Positions 9,834-23,614 of a stretch of DNA of 64,000 nt are shown piece by piece (the stretch's first letter is position 1; every line of letters begins with the position of its first letter). Source of the DNA: Canna indica. Its lineage: Eukaryota; Streptophyta; Magnoliopsida; Zingiberales; Cannaceae. The notes below the pieces were generated by a model. The model had not been told where the DNA came from and did not search any database. It saw only the letters and a list, made by a program, of their open reading frames with translations. Location: contig CP136898.1 in the NCBI GenBank assembly GCA_034359265.1, positions 54,549,501 through 54,613,500 on the forward strand, given 5' to 3'. The translations under genes and the position numbers were made by a program.

Positions 9834-9979
9834 GTGAATGTTCTAGAGTCGCTCGGGACTCAGATTGCTGGGCGTTTCGAGTCGATACCCCGTTGTTCAA
9901 TCAGTCGGCTTGGTTCAAGATTCTATTCGAAAAATCTTGCAATTCTTTGCATCAGTCAGTCAAAAATAACTCGATTAAC

Positions 9980-10627
9980 AACTTATCCCATCACAGTGAA
10001 TGTTCTGGAGTCGCTCGAGACTCAGATTTCTGGTCGTTTCGAGTCGATACCCCGAAGTTCAATCCGTAGGCTTCGTTCAAGATTCTATTCGAAAAATCTT
10101 GCAATTCTTTGCGATAGACTATAAAAAATAACTCGATTAACAACTTCTCCCATCACAGTGAATGTTCTGGAGTCGCTCGAGACACAGATTTCTGGTCGTT
10201 TCGAGCCGATACTCCGAAGTTCAATCCGTAGGCTTCGTTCAAGATTCTATTCGAAAAATCTTGCAATACTTTGCAATAGTCTATAAAAAATAACTCGATT
10301 AACAACTTCTCCCATCACAGTGAATGTTCTGGAGTCGCTCGAGACTCAGATTGCTGGTCGTTTCGAGTCGATACCCCGCTGTTCAATCAGTCGGCTTCGT
10401 TCAAGATTCTATTCGAAAAATCTTGCAATTTTTTGCATTAGTCTGTCAAAAATAACTCGATTAACAACTTCTCCCATCACAGTGAATGTTCTGGAGTCGC
10501 TCGAGACTCAGATTGCTGGTCGTTTCGAGTCGATACCCCGCTGTTCAATCCATAGGCTTCGTTCAAGATTCTATTCGAAAAATCTTGCAATTCTTTGCAA
10601 TAGTCTATAAAAAATAACTCGATTAAC
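9980..10627 (+). repeat. Phase-slip zone: B-B pair and an A/B chimera
   Basis: B monomers at 9996 and 10158 are adjacent. The monomer at 10482 begins as A (GATTGCTGG, CCCCGCTG) and ends as B (AATCCATAGG, TTGCAATAGTCTATAAAA), with its switch between monomer bases 78 and 85. The two irregularities together restore the A-B order from 10644 on. Confidence 0.75.
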
Positions 10628-11617
10628 AACTTCTCCCATCACAGTGAATGTTCTGGAATCGCTCGAGACTCAGATTGCTGGGCGTTTCGAGTCGATACCC
10701 CGCTGTTCAATCAGTCGGCTTCGTTCAAGATTCTATTCGAAAAATCTTGCAATTCTTTGCATTAGTCTGTCAAAAATAACTCGATTAACAACTTCTCCCA
10801 TCACAGTGAATGTTCTGGAGTCGCTCGAGACTCAAATTTATGGTCGTTACGAGTCGATACCCCGAAGTTCAATCCATAGGCTTCGTTCAAGATTCTATTC
10901 GAAAAATCTTGCAATTCTTTGCAATAGTCTATAAAAAATAACTCGATTAACAACTTCTCCCATCACAGTGAATGTTCTGGAATCGCTCGAGACTCAGATT
11001 GCTGGGCGTTTCGAGTCGATACCCCGCTGTTCAATCAGTCGGCTTCGTTCAAGATTCTATTCGAAAAATCTTGCAATTCTTTGCATTAGTCTATCAAAAA
11101 TAACTCGATTAACAACTTCTCCCATCACAGTGAATGTTCTGGAGTCGCTCGAGACTCAAATTTCTGGTCGTTTCGAGCCGATACCCCGAAGTTCAATCCG
11201 TAGGCTTCGTTCAAGATTCTATTCGAAAAATCTTGCAATTCTTTGCAATATAGTCTGTAAAAAATAACTCGATTAACAACTTCTCCCATCACAGTGAATG
11301 TTCTAGAGTCGCTCGGGACTCAGATTGCTGGGCGTTTCGAGTCGATACCCCGTTGTTCAATCAGTCGGCTTCGTTCAAGATTCTATTCGAAAAATCTTGC
11401 AATTTTTTGCATTAGTCTGTCAAAAATAACTCGATTAACAACTTCTCCCATCACAGTGAATGTTCTGGAGTCGCTTGAGACACAGATTTCTGGTCGTTTC
11501 GAGCCGATACTCCGAAGTTCAATCCGTAGGCTTCGTTCAAGATTCTATTCGAAAAATCTTGCAATACTTTGCAATAGTCTATAAAAAATAACTCGATTAA
11601 CAACTTCTCCCATCACA

Positions 11618-12914
11618 GTGAATGTTCTGGAGTCGCTCGAGACTCAGATTGCTGGTCGTTTCGAGTCGATACCCCGCTGTTCAATCAGTCGGCTTCGTTC
11701 AAGATTCTATTCGAAAAATCTTGCAATTTTTTGCATTAGTCTGTCAAAAATAACTCGATTAACAACTTCTCCCATCACAGTGAATGTTCTGGAGTCGCTT
11801 GAGACACAGATTTCTGGTCGTTTCGAGCCGATACCCCGAAGTTCAATCCGTAGGCTTCGTTCAAGATTCTATTCAAAAAATCTTGCAATTCTTTGCAATA
11901 TAGTCTGTAAAAAATAACTCGATTAACAACTTCTCCCATCACAGTGAATGTTCTGGCGTCGCTCGGGACTCAGATTGCTGGGCTTTTCGAGTCGATACCC
12001 CGCTGTTCAATCAGTCGGCTTCGTTCAAGATTCTATTCGAAAAATCTAGCAATTCTTTGCATCAGTCAGTCAAAAATAACTCGATTAACAACTTATCCCA
12101 TCACAGTGAATGTTCTGGAGTCGCTCGAGACTCAGATTTCTGGTCGTTTCGAGTCGATACCCCGAAGTTCAATCCGTAGGCTTCGTTCAAGATTCTATTC
12201 GAAAAATCTTGCAATTCTTTGCGATAGTCTATAAAAAATACTCGATTAACAACTTCTCCCATCACAGTGAATGTTCTGGAGTCGCTCGAGACTCAGATTG
12301 CTGGGCGTTTCGAGTCGATACCCCGTTGTTCAATCAGTCGGCTTCGTTCAAGATTCTATTCGAAAAATCTTGCAATTCTTTGCATTAGTCTGTCAAAAAT
12401 AACTCGATTAACAACTTCTCCCATCACAGTGAATGTTCTGGAGTTGCTCGTGACTCAGATTTCTGGTTGTTTCGAGTCGATACCCCGAAGTTCAATCCGT
12501 AGGCTTCGTTCAAGATTCTATTCGAAAAATCTTGCAATTCTTTGCAATTGTCTATAAAAAATAACTCGATTAACAACTTCTCCCATCACAGTGAATGTTC
12601 TGGAGTCGCTCGAGACTCAGATTGCTGGGCGTTTCGAGTCGATACCCCGCTGTTCAATCAATCGGCTTCGTTCAAGATTCTATTCAAAAAATCTTGCAAT
12701 TCTTTGCATTAGTCTATCAAAAATAACTCGATTAACAACTTCTCCCATCACAGTGAATGTTCTGGAGTCGCTCGAGACTCAGATTTCTGGTCGTTTCGAG
12801 TCGATACCCCGAAGTTCAATCTGTAGGCTTCGTTCAAGATTCTATTCGAAAAATCTTGCAATTCTTTGCAATAGTCTATAAAAAATAACTCGATTAACAA
12901 CTTCTCCCATCACA
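11618..12914 (+). repeat. Recurrent block of about 1.3 kb, copy 1
   Basis: Order of markers: A with GATTGCTGGTCG and TTTTTTGCATTAG; B with the 2-bp insertion; A with CTGGCGTCGCTCGGG and TTGCATCAGTCAGTC; B with TTGCGATAGTC and a one-base deletion (AAAAAATACTCG); A with CCCGTTG; B with GAGTTGCTCGTGAC and TTGCAATTGTC; A-B with AATCTGTAGG. The same order returns at 14215, 16809 and 18430. Confidence 0.85.
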
Positions 12915-13564
12915 GTGAATGTTCTGGAGTCGCTCGAGACTCAGATTGCTGGGCGTTTCGAGTCGATACCCCGCTGTTCAATCAGTCGGCTTCGTTCAAG
13001 ATTCTATTCGAAAAATCTTGCAATTCTTTGCATTAGTCTATCAAAAATAACTCGATTAACAACTTTTCCCATCACAGTGAATGTTCTAGAGTCGCTCGAG
13101 ACTCAAATTTCTGGTCGTTTCGAGCCGATACCTCGAAGTTCAATCCGTAGGCTTCGTTCAAGATTCTATTCGAAAAATCTTGCAATTCTTTGCAATATAG
13201 TCTGTAAAAAATAACTCGATTAACAACTTCTCCCATCACAGTGAATGTTCTGGAGTTGCTCGGGACTCAGATTGCTGGGCGTTTCGAGTCGATACCCCGC
13301 TGTTCAATCAGTCGGCTTCGTTCAAGATTCTATTCAAAAAATCTTGCAATTCTTTGCATTAGTCTATCAAAAATAACTCGATTAACAACTTCTCCCATCA
13401 CAGTGAATGTTCTGGAGTCGCTCGAGACTCAGATTTCTGGTCGTTTCGAGTCGATACCCCGAAGTTCAATCTGTAGGCTTCGTTCAAGATTCTATTCGAA
13501 AAATCTTGCAATTCTTTGCAATAGTCTATAAAAAATAACTCGATTAACAACTTCTCCCATCACA
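12915..13564 (+). repeat. 650-bp tandem pair, copy 1
   Basis: Four monomers (A, B with 2-bp insertion, A, B). Markers: AACTTTTCCC, GTTCTAGAGTC, GATACCTCGAAG, GAGTTGCTCGGG, TATTCAAAAAATC and AATCTGTAGG. Compared by eye with the next 650 bp, only one base differs. Confidence 0.88.
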
Positions 13565-14214
13565 GTGAATGTTCTGGAGTCGCTCGAGACTCAGATTGCT
13601 GGGCGTTTCGAGTCGATACCCCGCTGTTCAATCAGTCGGCTTCGTTCAAGATTCTATTCGAAAAATCTTGCAATTCTTTGCATTAGTCTATCAAAAATAA
13701 CTCGATTAACAACTTTTCCCATCACAGTGAATGTTCTAGAGTCGCTCGAGACTCAAATTTCTGGTCGTTTCGAGCCGATACCTCGAAGTTCAATACGTAG
13801 GCTTCGTTCAAGATTCTATTCGAAAAATCTTGCAATTCTTTGCAATATAGTCTGTAAAAAATAACTCGATTAACAACTTCTCCCATCACAGTGAATGTTC
13901 TGGAGTTGCTCGGGACTCAGATTGCTGGGCGTTTCGAGTCGATACCCCGCTGTTCAATCAGTCGGCTTCGTTCAAGATTCTATTCAAAAAATCTTGCAAT
14001 TCTTTGCATTAGTCTATCAAAAATAACTCGATTAACAACTTCTCCCATCACAGTGAATGTTCTGGAGTCGCTCGAGACTCAGATTTCTGGTCGTTTCGAG
14101 TCGATACCCCGAAGTTCAATCTGTAGGCTTCGTTCAAGATTCTATTCGAAAAATCTTGCAATTCTTTGCAATAGTCTATAAAAAATAACTCGATTAACAA
14201 CTTCTCCCATCACA
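13565..14214 (+). repeat. 650-bp tandem pair, copy 2
   Basis: Repeats 12915-13564 with the single difference I could find at AATACGTAGG (AATCCGTAGG in copy 1). The near identity means the duplication is recent relative to the divergence of neighbouring monomers. Confidence 0.88.
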
Positions 14215-15511
14215 GTGAATGTTCTGGAGTCGCTCGAGCCTCAGATTGCTGGTCGTTTCGAGTCGATACCCCGCAGTTCAATCAGTCGGCTTCGTTCAAG
14301 ATTCTATTCGAAAAATCTTGCAATTTTTTGCATTAGTCTGTCAAAAATAACTCGATTAACAACTTCTCCCATCACAGTGAATGTTCTGGAGTCGCTTGAG
14401 ACACAGATTTCTGGTCGTTTCGAGCCGATACCCCGAAGTTCAATCCGTAGGCTTCGTTCAAGATTCTATTCAAAAAATCTTGCAATTCTTTGCAATATAG
14501 TCTGTAAAAAATAACTCGATTAATAACTTCTCCCATCACAGTGAATGTTCTGGCGTCGCTCGGGACTCAGATTGCTGGGCGTTTCGAGTCGATACCCCGC
14601 TGTTCAATCAGTCGGCTTCGTTCAAGATTCTATTCGAAAAATCTTGCAATTCTTTGCATCAGTCAGTCAAAAATAACTCGATTAACAACTTATCCCATCA
14701 CAGTGAATGTTCTGGAGTCGCTCGAGACTCAGATTTCTGGTCGTTTCGAGTCGATACCCCGAAGTTCAATCCGTAGGCTTCGTTCAAGATTCTATTCGAA
14801 AAATCTTGCAATTCTTTGCGATAGTCTATAAAAAATACTCGATTAACAACTTCTCCCATCACAGTGAATGTTCTGGAGTCGCTCGAGACTCAGATTGCTG
14901 GGCGTTTCGAGTCGATACCCCGTTGTTCAATCAGTCGGCTTCGTTCAAGATTCTATTCGAAAAATCTTGCAATTCTTTGCATTAGTCTGTCAAAAATAAC
15001 TCGATTAACAACTTCTCCCATCACAGTGAATGTTCTGGAGTTGCTCGTGACTCAGATTTCTGGTCGTTTCGAGTCGATACCCCGAAGTTCAATCCGTAGG
15101 CTTCGTTCAAGATTCTATTCGAAAAATCTTGCAATTCTTTGCAATTGTCTATAAAAAATAACTCGATTAACAACTTCTCCCATCACAGTGAATGTTCTGG
15201 AGTCGCTCGAGACTCAGATTGCTGGGCGTTTCAAGTCGATACCCCGCTGTTCAATCAGTCGGCTTCGTTCAAGATTCTATTCAAAAAATCTTGCAATTCT
15301 TTGCATTAGTCTATCAAAAATAACTCGATTAACAACTTCTCCCATCACAGTGAATGTTCTGGAGTCGCTCGAGACTCAGATTTCTGGTCGTTTCGAGTCG
15401 ATACCCCGAAGTTCAATCTGTAGGCTTCGTTCAAGATTCTATTCGAAAAATCTTGCAATTCTTTGCAATAGTCTATAAAAAATAACTCGATTAACAACTT
15501 CTCCCATCACA
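14215..15511 (+). repeat. Recurrent block of about 1.3 kb, copy 2
   Basis: Same marker order as 11618-12914, at +2,597 bp. The first monomer has small changes (GAGCCTCAG, CCCGCAGTTC). After the block the array continues with the 1-bp-deleted A monomer at 15838, which copy 1 lacks. Confidence 0.85.
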
Positions 15512-16808
15512 GTGAATGTTCTGGAGTCGCTCGAGACTCAGATTGCTGGGCGTTTCGAGTCGATACCCCGTTGTTCAATCAGTCGGCTTCGTTCAAGATT
15601 CTATTCGAAAAATCTTGCAATTCTTTGCATTAGTCTATCAAAAATAACTCGATTAACAACTTTTCCCATCACAGTGAATGTTCTAGAGTCGCTCGAGACT
15701 CAAATTTCTGGTCGTTTCGAGCCGATACCTCGAAGTTCAATCCGTAGGCTTCGTTCAAGATTCTATTCGAAAAATCTTGCAATTCTTTGCAATATAGTCT
15801 GTAAAAAATAACTCGATTAACAACTTCTCCCATCACAGTGAATGTTCTGGAGTTGCTCGGGACTCAGATTGCTGGGCGTTCGAGTCGATACCCCGTTGTT
15901 CAATCAGTCGGCTTCGTTCAAGATTCTATTCGAAAAATCTTGCAATTTTTTGCATTAGTCTATCAAAAATAACTCGATTAACAACTTCTCCCATCACAGT
16001 GAATGTTCTGGAGTCGCTTGAGACACAGATTTCTGGTCGTTTCAAGCCGATACCCCGAAGTTCAATCCGTAGGCTTCGTTCAAGATTCTATTCGAAAAAT
16101 CTTGCAATTCTTTGCAATAGTCTATAAAAAATAACTCGATTAACAACTTCTCCCATCACAGTGAATGTTCTGGAGTCGCTCGAGACTCAGATTGCTGGGC
16201 GTTTCGAGTCGATACCCCATTGTTCAATCAGTCGGCTTCGTTCAAGATTCTATTCGAAAAATCTTGCAATTCTTTGCATTAGTCTGTCAAAAATAACTCG
16301 ATTAACAACTTCTCCCATCATAGTGAATGTTCTGGAGTCGCTCGTGACTCAGATTTCTGGTCGTTTCGAGTCGATACCCCGAAGTTCAATCCGTAGGCTT
16401 TGTTCAAGATTCTATTCGAAAAATCTTGCAATTCTTTGCAATAGTCTATAAAAAATAACTCGATTAACAACTTTTCCCATCACAGTGAATGTTCTGGAGT
16501 CGCTCGACACTCAGATTGCTGGGCGTTTCGAGTCGATACCCCGCTGTTCAATCAGTCGGCTTCGTTCAAGATTCTATTTGAAAAATCTTGCAATTCTTTG
16601 CATTAGTCTATCAAAAATAACTCGGTTAACAACTTCTCCCATCACAGTGAATGTTCTGGAGTCGCTCGAGACTCAGATTTCTGGTCGTTTCGAGTCGATA
16701 CCCCGAAGTTCAATCCGTAGGCTTCGTTCAAGATTCTATTCGAAAAATCTTGCAATTCTTTGCAATAGTCTATAAAAAATAACTCGATTAACAACTTCTC
16801 CCATCACA

Positions 16809-18105
16809 GTGAATGTTCTGGAGTCGCTCGAGACTCAGATTGCTGGTCGTTTCGAGTCGATACCCCGCTGTTCAATCAGTCGGCTTCGTTCAAGATTCTA
16901 TTCGAAAAATCTTGCAATTTTTTGCATTAGTCTGTCAAAAATAACTCGATTAACAACTTCTCCCATCACAGTGAATGTTCTGGAGTCGCTTGAGACACAG
17001 ATTTCTGGTCGTTTCGAGCCGATACCCCGAAGTTCAATCCGTAGGCTTCGTTCAAGATTCTATTCAAAAAATCTTGCAATTCTTTGCAATATAGTCTGTA
17101 AAAAATAACTCGATTAACAACTTCTCCCATCACAGTGAATGTTCTGGCGTCGCTCGGGACTCAGATTGCTGGGCGTTTCGAGTCGATACCCCGCTGTTCA
17201 ATCAGTCGGCTTCGTTCAAGATTCTATTCGAAAAATCTTGCAATTCTTTGCATCAGTCAGTCAAAAATAACTCGATTAACAACTTATCCCATCACAGTGA
17301 ATGTTCTGGAGTCGCTCGAGACTCAGATTTCTGGTCGTTTCGAGTCGATACCCCGAAGTTCAATCCGTAGGCTTCGTTCAAGATTCTATTCGAAAAATCT
17401 TGCAATTCTTTGCGATAGTCTATAAAAAATACTCGATTAACAACTTCTCCCATCACAGTGAATGTTCTGGAGTCGCTCGAGACTCAGATTGCTGGGCGTT
17501 TCGAGTCGATACCCCGTTGTTCAATCAGTCGGCTTCGTTCAAGATTCTATTCGAAAAATCTTGCAATTCTTTGCATTAGTCTGTCAAAAATAACTCGATT
17601 AACAACTTCTCCCATCACAGTGAATGTTCTGGAGTTGCTCGTGACTCAGATTTCTGGTCGTTTCGAGTCGATACCCCGAAGTTCAATCCGTAGGCTTCGT
17701 TCAAGATTCTATTCGAAAAATCTTGCAATTCTTTGCAATTGTCTATAAAAAATAACTCGATTAACAACTTCTCCCATCACAGTGAATGTTCTGGAGTCGC
17801 TCGAGACTCAGATTGCTGGGCGTTTCGAGTCGATACCCCGCTGTTCAATCAGTCGGCTTCGTTCAAGATTCTATTCAAAAAATCTTGCAATTCTTTGCAT
17901 TAGTCTATCAAAAATAACTCGATTAACAACTTCTCCCATCACAGTGAATGTTCTGGAGTCGCTCGAGACTCAGATTTCTGGTCGTTTCGAGTCGATACCC
18001 CGAAGTTCAATCTGTAGGCTTCGTTCAAGATTCTATTCGAAAAATCTTGCAATTCTTTGCAATAGTCTATAAAAAATAACTCGATTAACAACTTCTCCCA
18101 TCACA
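16809..18105 (+). repeat. Recurrent block of about 1.3 kb, copy 3
   Basis: Same marker order at +2,594 bp from copy 2. It is followed by an A with GCTCGTGACTCAG and GGGCATTTCG (18106) and a B with GAGTTGCTCGTGAC, and then directly by the fourth copy, so the spacing shrinks to 1,621 bp. Confidence 0.85.
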
Positions 18106-18429
18106 GTGAATGTTCTGGAGTCGCTCGTGACTCAGATTGCTGGGCATTTCGAGTCGATACCCCGCTGTTCAATTAGTCGGCTTCGTTCAAGATTCTATTC
18201 GAAAAATCTTGCAATTCTTTGCATTAGTCTATCAAAAATAACTCGATTAACAACTTCTCCCATCACAGTGAATGTTCTGGAGTTGCTCGTGACTCAGATT
18301 TCTGGTCGTTTCGAGTCGATACCCCGAAGTTCAATCCGTAGGCTTCGTTCAAGATTCTATTCGAAAAATCTTGCAATTCTTTGCAATTGTCTATAAAAAA
18401 TAACTCGATTAACAACTTCTCCCATCACA

Positions 18430-19402
18430 GTGAATGTTCTGGAGTCGCTCGAGACTCAGATTGCTGGTCGTTTCGAGTCGATACCCCGCTGTTCAATCAG
18501 TCGGCTTCGTTCAAGATTCTATTCGAAAAATCTTGCAATTTTTTGCATTAGTCTGTCAAAAATAACTCGATTAACAACTTCTCCCATCACAGTGAATGTT
18601 CTGGAGTCGCTTGAGACACAGATTTCTGGTCGTTTCGAGCCGATACCCCGAAGTTCAATCCGTAGGCTTCGTTCAAGATTCTATTCAAAAAATCTTGCAA
18701 TTCTTTGCAATATAGTCTGTAAAAAATAACTCGATTAACAACTTCTCCCATCACAGTGAATGTTCTGGCGTCGCTCGGGACTCAGATTGCTGGGCGTTTC
18801 GAGTCGATACCCCGCTGTTCAATCAGTCGGCTTCGTTCAAGATTCTATTCGAAAAATCTTGCAATTCTTTGCATCAGTCAGTCAAAAATAACTCGATTAA
18901 CAACTTATCCCATCACAGTGAATGTTCTGGAGTCGCTCGAGACTCAGATTTCTGGTCGTTTCGAGTCGATACCCCGAAGTTCAATCCGTAGGCTTCGTTC
19001 AAGATTCTATTCGAAAAATCTTGCAATTCTTTGCGATAGTCTATAAAAAATACTCGATTAACAACTTCTCCCATCACAGTGAATGTTCTGGAGTCGCTCG
19101 AGACTCAGATTGCTGGGCGTTTCGAGTCGATACCCCGTTGTTCAATCAGTCGGCTTCGTTCAAGATTCTATTCGAAAAATCTTGCAATTCTTTGCATTAG
19201 TCTGTCAAAAATAACTCGATTAACAACTTCTCCCATCACAGTGAATGTTCTGGAGTTGCTCGTGACTCAGATTTCTGGTCGTTTCGAGTCGATACCCCGA
19301 AGTTCAATCCGTAGGCTTCGTTCAAGATTCTATTCGAAAAATCTTGCAATTCTTTGCAATTGTCTATAAAAAATAACTCGATTAACAACTTCTCCCATCA
19401 CA
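18430..19402 (+). repeat. Recurrent block, copy 4 (shorter, about 1 kb)
   Basis: Carries the first six monomers of the block, including the 2-bp insertion, CTGGCGTCGCTCGGG, TTGCATCAGTCAGTC and the AAAAAATACTCG deletion. At 19403 it changes within the next dimer: the A half matches the block (TATTCAAAAAATC) and the B half matches the following repeat family (CATCATAGTG, GGCTTTGTTC). Confidence 0.83.
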
Positions 19403-20698
19403 GTGAATGTTCTGGAGTCGCTCGAGACTCAGATTGCTGGGCGTTTCGAGTCGATACCCCGCTGTTCAATCAGTCGGCTTCGTTCAAGATTCTATTCAAA
19501 AAATCTTGCAATTCTTTGCATTAGTCTGTCAAAAATAACTCGATTAACAACTTCTCCCATCATAGTGAATGTTCTGGAGTCGCTCGTGACTCAGATTTCT
19601 GGTCGTTTCGAGTCGATACCCCGAAGTTCAATCCGTAGGCTTTGTTCAAGATTCTATTCGAAAAATCTTGCAATTCTTTGCAATAGTCTATAAAAAATAA
19701 CTCGATTAACAACTTCTCCCATCACAGTGAATGTTCTGGAGTCGCTCGACACTCAGATTGCTGGGCGTTTCGAGTCGATACCCCGTTGTTCAATCAGTCG
19801 GCTTCGTTCAAGATTCTATTTGAAAAATCTTGCAATTCTTTGCATTAGTCTATCAAAAATAACTCGGTTAACAACTTCTCCCATCACAGTGAATGTTCTG
19901 GAGTCGCTCGAGACTCAGATTTCTGGTCGTTTCGAGTCGATACCCCGAAGTTCAATCCGTAGGCTTCGTTCAAGATTCTATTCGAAAAATCTTGCAATTC
20001 TTTGCAATAGTCTATAAAAAATAACTCGATTAACAACTTCTCCCATCACAGTGAATGTTCTGGAGTCGCTCGAGACTCAGATTGCTGGGCGTTTCGAGTC
20101 GATACCCCGCTGTTCAATCAGTCGGCTTCGTTCAAGATTCTATTCGAAAAATCTTGCAATTCTTTGCATTAGTCTATCAAAAATAACTCGATTAACAACT
20201 TTTCTCATCACAGTGAATGTTCTAGAGTCGCTCGAGACTCAAATTTCTGGTCGTTTCGAGTCGATACCCCGAAGTTCAATCCGTAGGCTTCGTTCAAGAT
20301 TCTATTCGAAAAATCTTGCAATTCTTTGCAATAGTCTATAAAAAATAACTCGATTAACAACTTCTCCCATCACAGTGAATGTTCTGGAGTCGCTCGACAC
20401 TCAGATTGCTGGGCGTTTCGAGTCGATACCCCGCTGTTCAATCAGTCGGCTTCGTTCAAGATTCTATTTGAAAAATCTTGCAATTCTTTGCATTAGTCTA
20501 TCAAAAATAACTCGGTTAACAACTTCTCCCATCACAGTGAATGTTCTGGAGTCACTCGAGACTCAGATTTCTGGTCGTTTCGAGTCGATACCCCGAAGTT
20601 CAATCCGTAGGCTTCGTTCAAGATTCAATTCGAAAAATCTTGCAATTCTTCGCAATAGTCTATAAAAAATAACTCGATTAACAACTTCTCCCATCACA
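19403..20698 (+). repeat. 1,296-bp eight-monomer repeat, copy 1
   Basis: Four dimers without indels. Markers: CATCATAGTG, GGCTTTGTTC, GCTCGACACTCAG with CTATTTGAAAA and AACTCGGTTAAC, TTTTCTCATC with GTTCTAGAGTC, and AATTCTTCGCAATAG. A single visible difference from copy 2 is ATTCAATTCG near 20,627 (ATTCTATTCG in copy 2). Confidence 0.88.
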
Positions 20699-21994
20699 GT
20701 GAATGTTCTGGAGTCGCTCGAGACTCAGATTGCTGGGCGTTTCGAGTCGATACCCCGCTGTTCAATCAGTCGGCTTCGTTCAAGATTCTATTCAAAAAAT
20801 CTTGCAATTCTTTGCATTAGTCTGTCAAAAATAACTCGATTAACAACTTCTCCCATCATAGTGAATGTTCTGGAGTCGCTCGTGACTCAGATTTCTGGTC
20901 GTTTCGAGTCGATACCCCGAAGTTCAATCCGTAGGCTTTGTTCAAGATTCTATTCGAAAAATCTTGCAATTCTTTGCAATAGTCTATAAAAAATAACTCG
21001 ATTAACAACTTCTCCCATCACAGTGAATGTTCTGGAGTCGCTCGACACTCAGATTGCTGGGCGTTTCGAGTCGATACCCCGTTGTTCAATCAGTCGGCTT
21101 CGTTCAAGATTCTATTTGAAAAATCTTGCAATTCTTTGCATTAGTCTATCAAAAATAACTCGGTTAACAACTTCTCCCATCACAGTGAATGTTCTGGAGT
21201 CGCTCGAGACTCAGATTTCTGGTCGTTTCGAGTCGATACCCCGAAGTTCAATCCGTAGGCTTCGTTCAAGATTCTATTCGAAAAATCTTGCAATTCTTTG
21301 CAATAGTCTATAAAAAATAACTCGATTAACAACTTCTCCCATCACAGTGAATGTTCTGGAGTCGCTCGAGACTCAGATTGCTGGGCGTTTCGAGTCGATA
21401 CCCCGCTGTTCAATCAGTCGGCTTCGTTCAAGATTCTATTCGAAAAATCTTGCAATTCTTTGCATTAGTCTATCAAAAATAACTCGATTAACAACTTTTC
21501 TCATCACAGTGAATGTTCTAGAGTCGCTCGAGACTCAAATTTCTGGTCGTTTCGAGTCGATACCCCGAAGTTCAATCCGTAGGCTTCGTTCAAGATTCTA
21601 TTCGAAAAATCTTGCAATTCTTTGCAATAGTCTATAAAAAATAACTCGATTAACAACTTCTCCCATCACAGTGAATGTTCTGGAGTCGCTCGACACTCAG
21701 ATTGCTGGGCGTTTCGAGTCGATACCCCGCTGTTCAATCAGTCGGCTTCGTTCAAGATTCTATTTGAAAAATCTTGCAATTCTTTGCATTAGTCTATCAA
21801 AAATAACTCGGTTAACAACTTCTCCCATCACAGTGAATGTTCTGGAGTCACTCGAGACTCAGATTTCTGGTCGTTTCGAGTCGATACCCCGAAGTTCAAT
21901 CCGTAGGCTTCGTTCAAGATTCTATTCGAAAAATCTTGCAATTCTTCGCAATAGTCTATAAAAAATAACTCGATTAACAACTTCTCCCATCACA
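20699..21994 (+). repeat. 1,296-bp eight-monomer repeat, copy 2
   Basis: Repeats 19403-20698 marker for marker. It is followed by one extra dimer (21995-22318, with AACTTTTCCC and GATACCTCGAAG) before the third copy. Confidence 0.88.
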
Positions 21995-22318
21995 GTGAAT
22001 GTTCTGGAGTCGCTCGAGACTCAGATTGCTGGGCGTTTCGAGTCGATACCCCGCTGTTCAATCAGTCGGCTTCGTTCAAGATTCTATTCGAAAAATCTTG
22101 CAATTCTTTGCATTAGTCTATCAAAAATAACTCGATTAACAACTTTTCCCATCACAGTGAATGTTCTAGAGTCGCTCGAGACTCAAATTTCTGGTCGTTT
22201 CGAGCCGATACCTCGAAGTTCAATCCGTAGGCTTCGTTCAAGATTCTATTCGAAAAATCTTGCAATTCTTTGCAATAGTCTATAAAAAATAACTCGATTA
22301 ACAACTTCTCCCATCACA

Positions 22319-23614
22319 GTGAAAGTTCTGGAGTCGCTCGAGACTCAGATTGCTGGGCGTTTCGAGTCGATACCCCATTGTTCAATCAGTCGGCTTCGTT
22401 CAAGATTCTATTCGAAAAATCTTGCAATTCTTTGCTTTAGTCTGTCAAAAATAACTCGATTAACAACTTCTCCCATCATAGTGAATGTTCTGGAGTCGCT
22501 CGTGAATCAGATTTCTGGTCGTTTCGAGTCGATACCCCGAAGTTCAATCCGTAGGCTTTGTTCAAGATTCTATTCGAAAAATCTTGCAATTCTTTGCAAT
22601 AGTCTATAAAAAATAACTCGATTAACAACTTCTCCCATCACAGTGAATGTTCTGGAGTCGCTCGACACTCAGATTGCTGGGCGTTTCGAGTCGATACCCC
22701 GTTGTCCAATCAGTCGGCTTCGTTCAAGATTCTATTTGAAAAATCTTGCAATTCTTTGCATTAGTCTATCAAAAATAACTCGGTTAACAACTTCTCCCAT
22801 CACAGTGAATGTTCTGGAGTCGCTCGAGACTCAGATTTCTGGTCGTTTCGAGTCGATACCCCGAAGTTCAATCCGTAGGCTTCGTTCAAGATTCTATTCG
22901 AAAAATCTTGCAATTCTTTGCAATAGTCTATAAAAAATAACTCGATTAACAACTTCTCCCATCACAGTGAATGTTCTGGAGTCGCTCGAGACTCAGATTG
23001 CTGGGCGTTTCGAGTCGATACCCCGCTGTTCAATCAGTCGGCTTCGTTCAAGATTCTATTCGAAAAATCTTGCAATTCTTTGCATTAGTCTATCAAAAAT
23101 AACTCGATTAACAACTTTTCTCATCACAGTGAATGTTCTAGAGTCGCTCGAGACTCAAATTTCTGGTCGTTTCGAGTCGATACCCCGAAGTTCAATCCGT
23201 AGGCTTCGTTCAAGATTCTATTCGAAAAATCTTGCAATTCTTTGCAATAGTCTATAAAAAATAACTCGATTAACAACTTCTCCCATCACAGTGAATGTTC
23301 TGGAGTCGCTCGACACTCAGATTGCTGGGCTTTTCGAGTCGATACCCCGCTGTTCAATCAGTCGGCTTCGTTCAAGATTCTATTTGAAAAATCTTGCAAT
23401 TCTTTGCATTAGTCTATCAAAAATAACTCGGTTAACAACTTCTCCCATCACAGTGAATGTTCTGGAGTCGCTCGAGACTCAGATTTCTGGTCGTTTCGAG
23501 TCGATACCCCGAAGTTCAATCCGTAGGCTTCGTTCAAGATTCTATTCGAAAAATCTTGCAATTCTTCGCAATAGTCTATAAAAAATAACTCGATTAACAA
23601 CTTCTCCCATCACA
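22319..23614 (+). repeat. 1,296-bp eight-monomer repeat, copy 3 (diverged)
   Basis: Same order as copies 1 and 2 but the first dimer is another allele: GTGAAAGTTC, ATACCCCATTG, TTTGCTTTAG and CGTGAATCAG. Further private changes are TTGTCCAATC near 22,705 and GGGCTTTTCG near 23,329. Confidence 0.82.
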
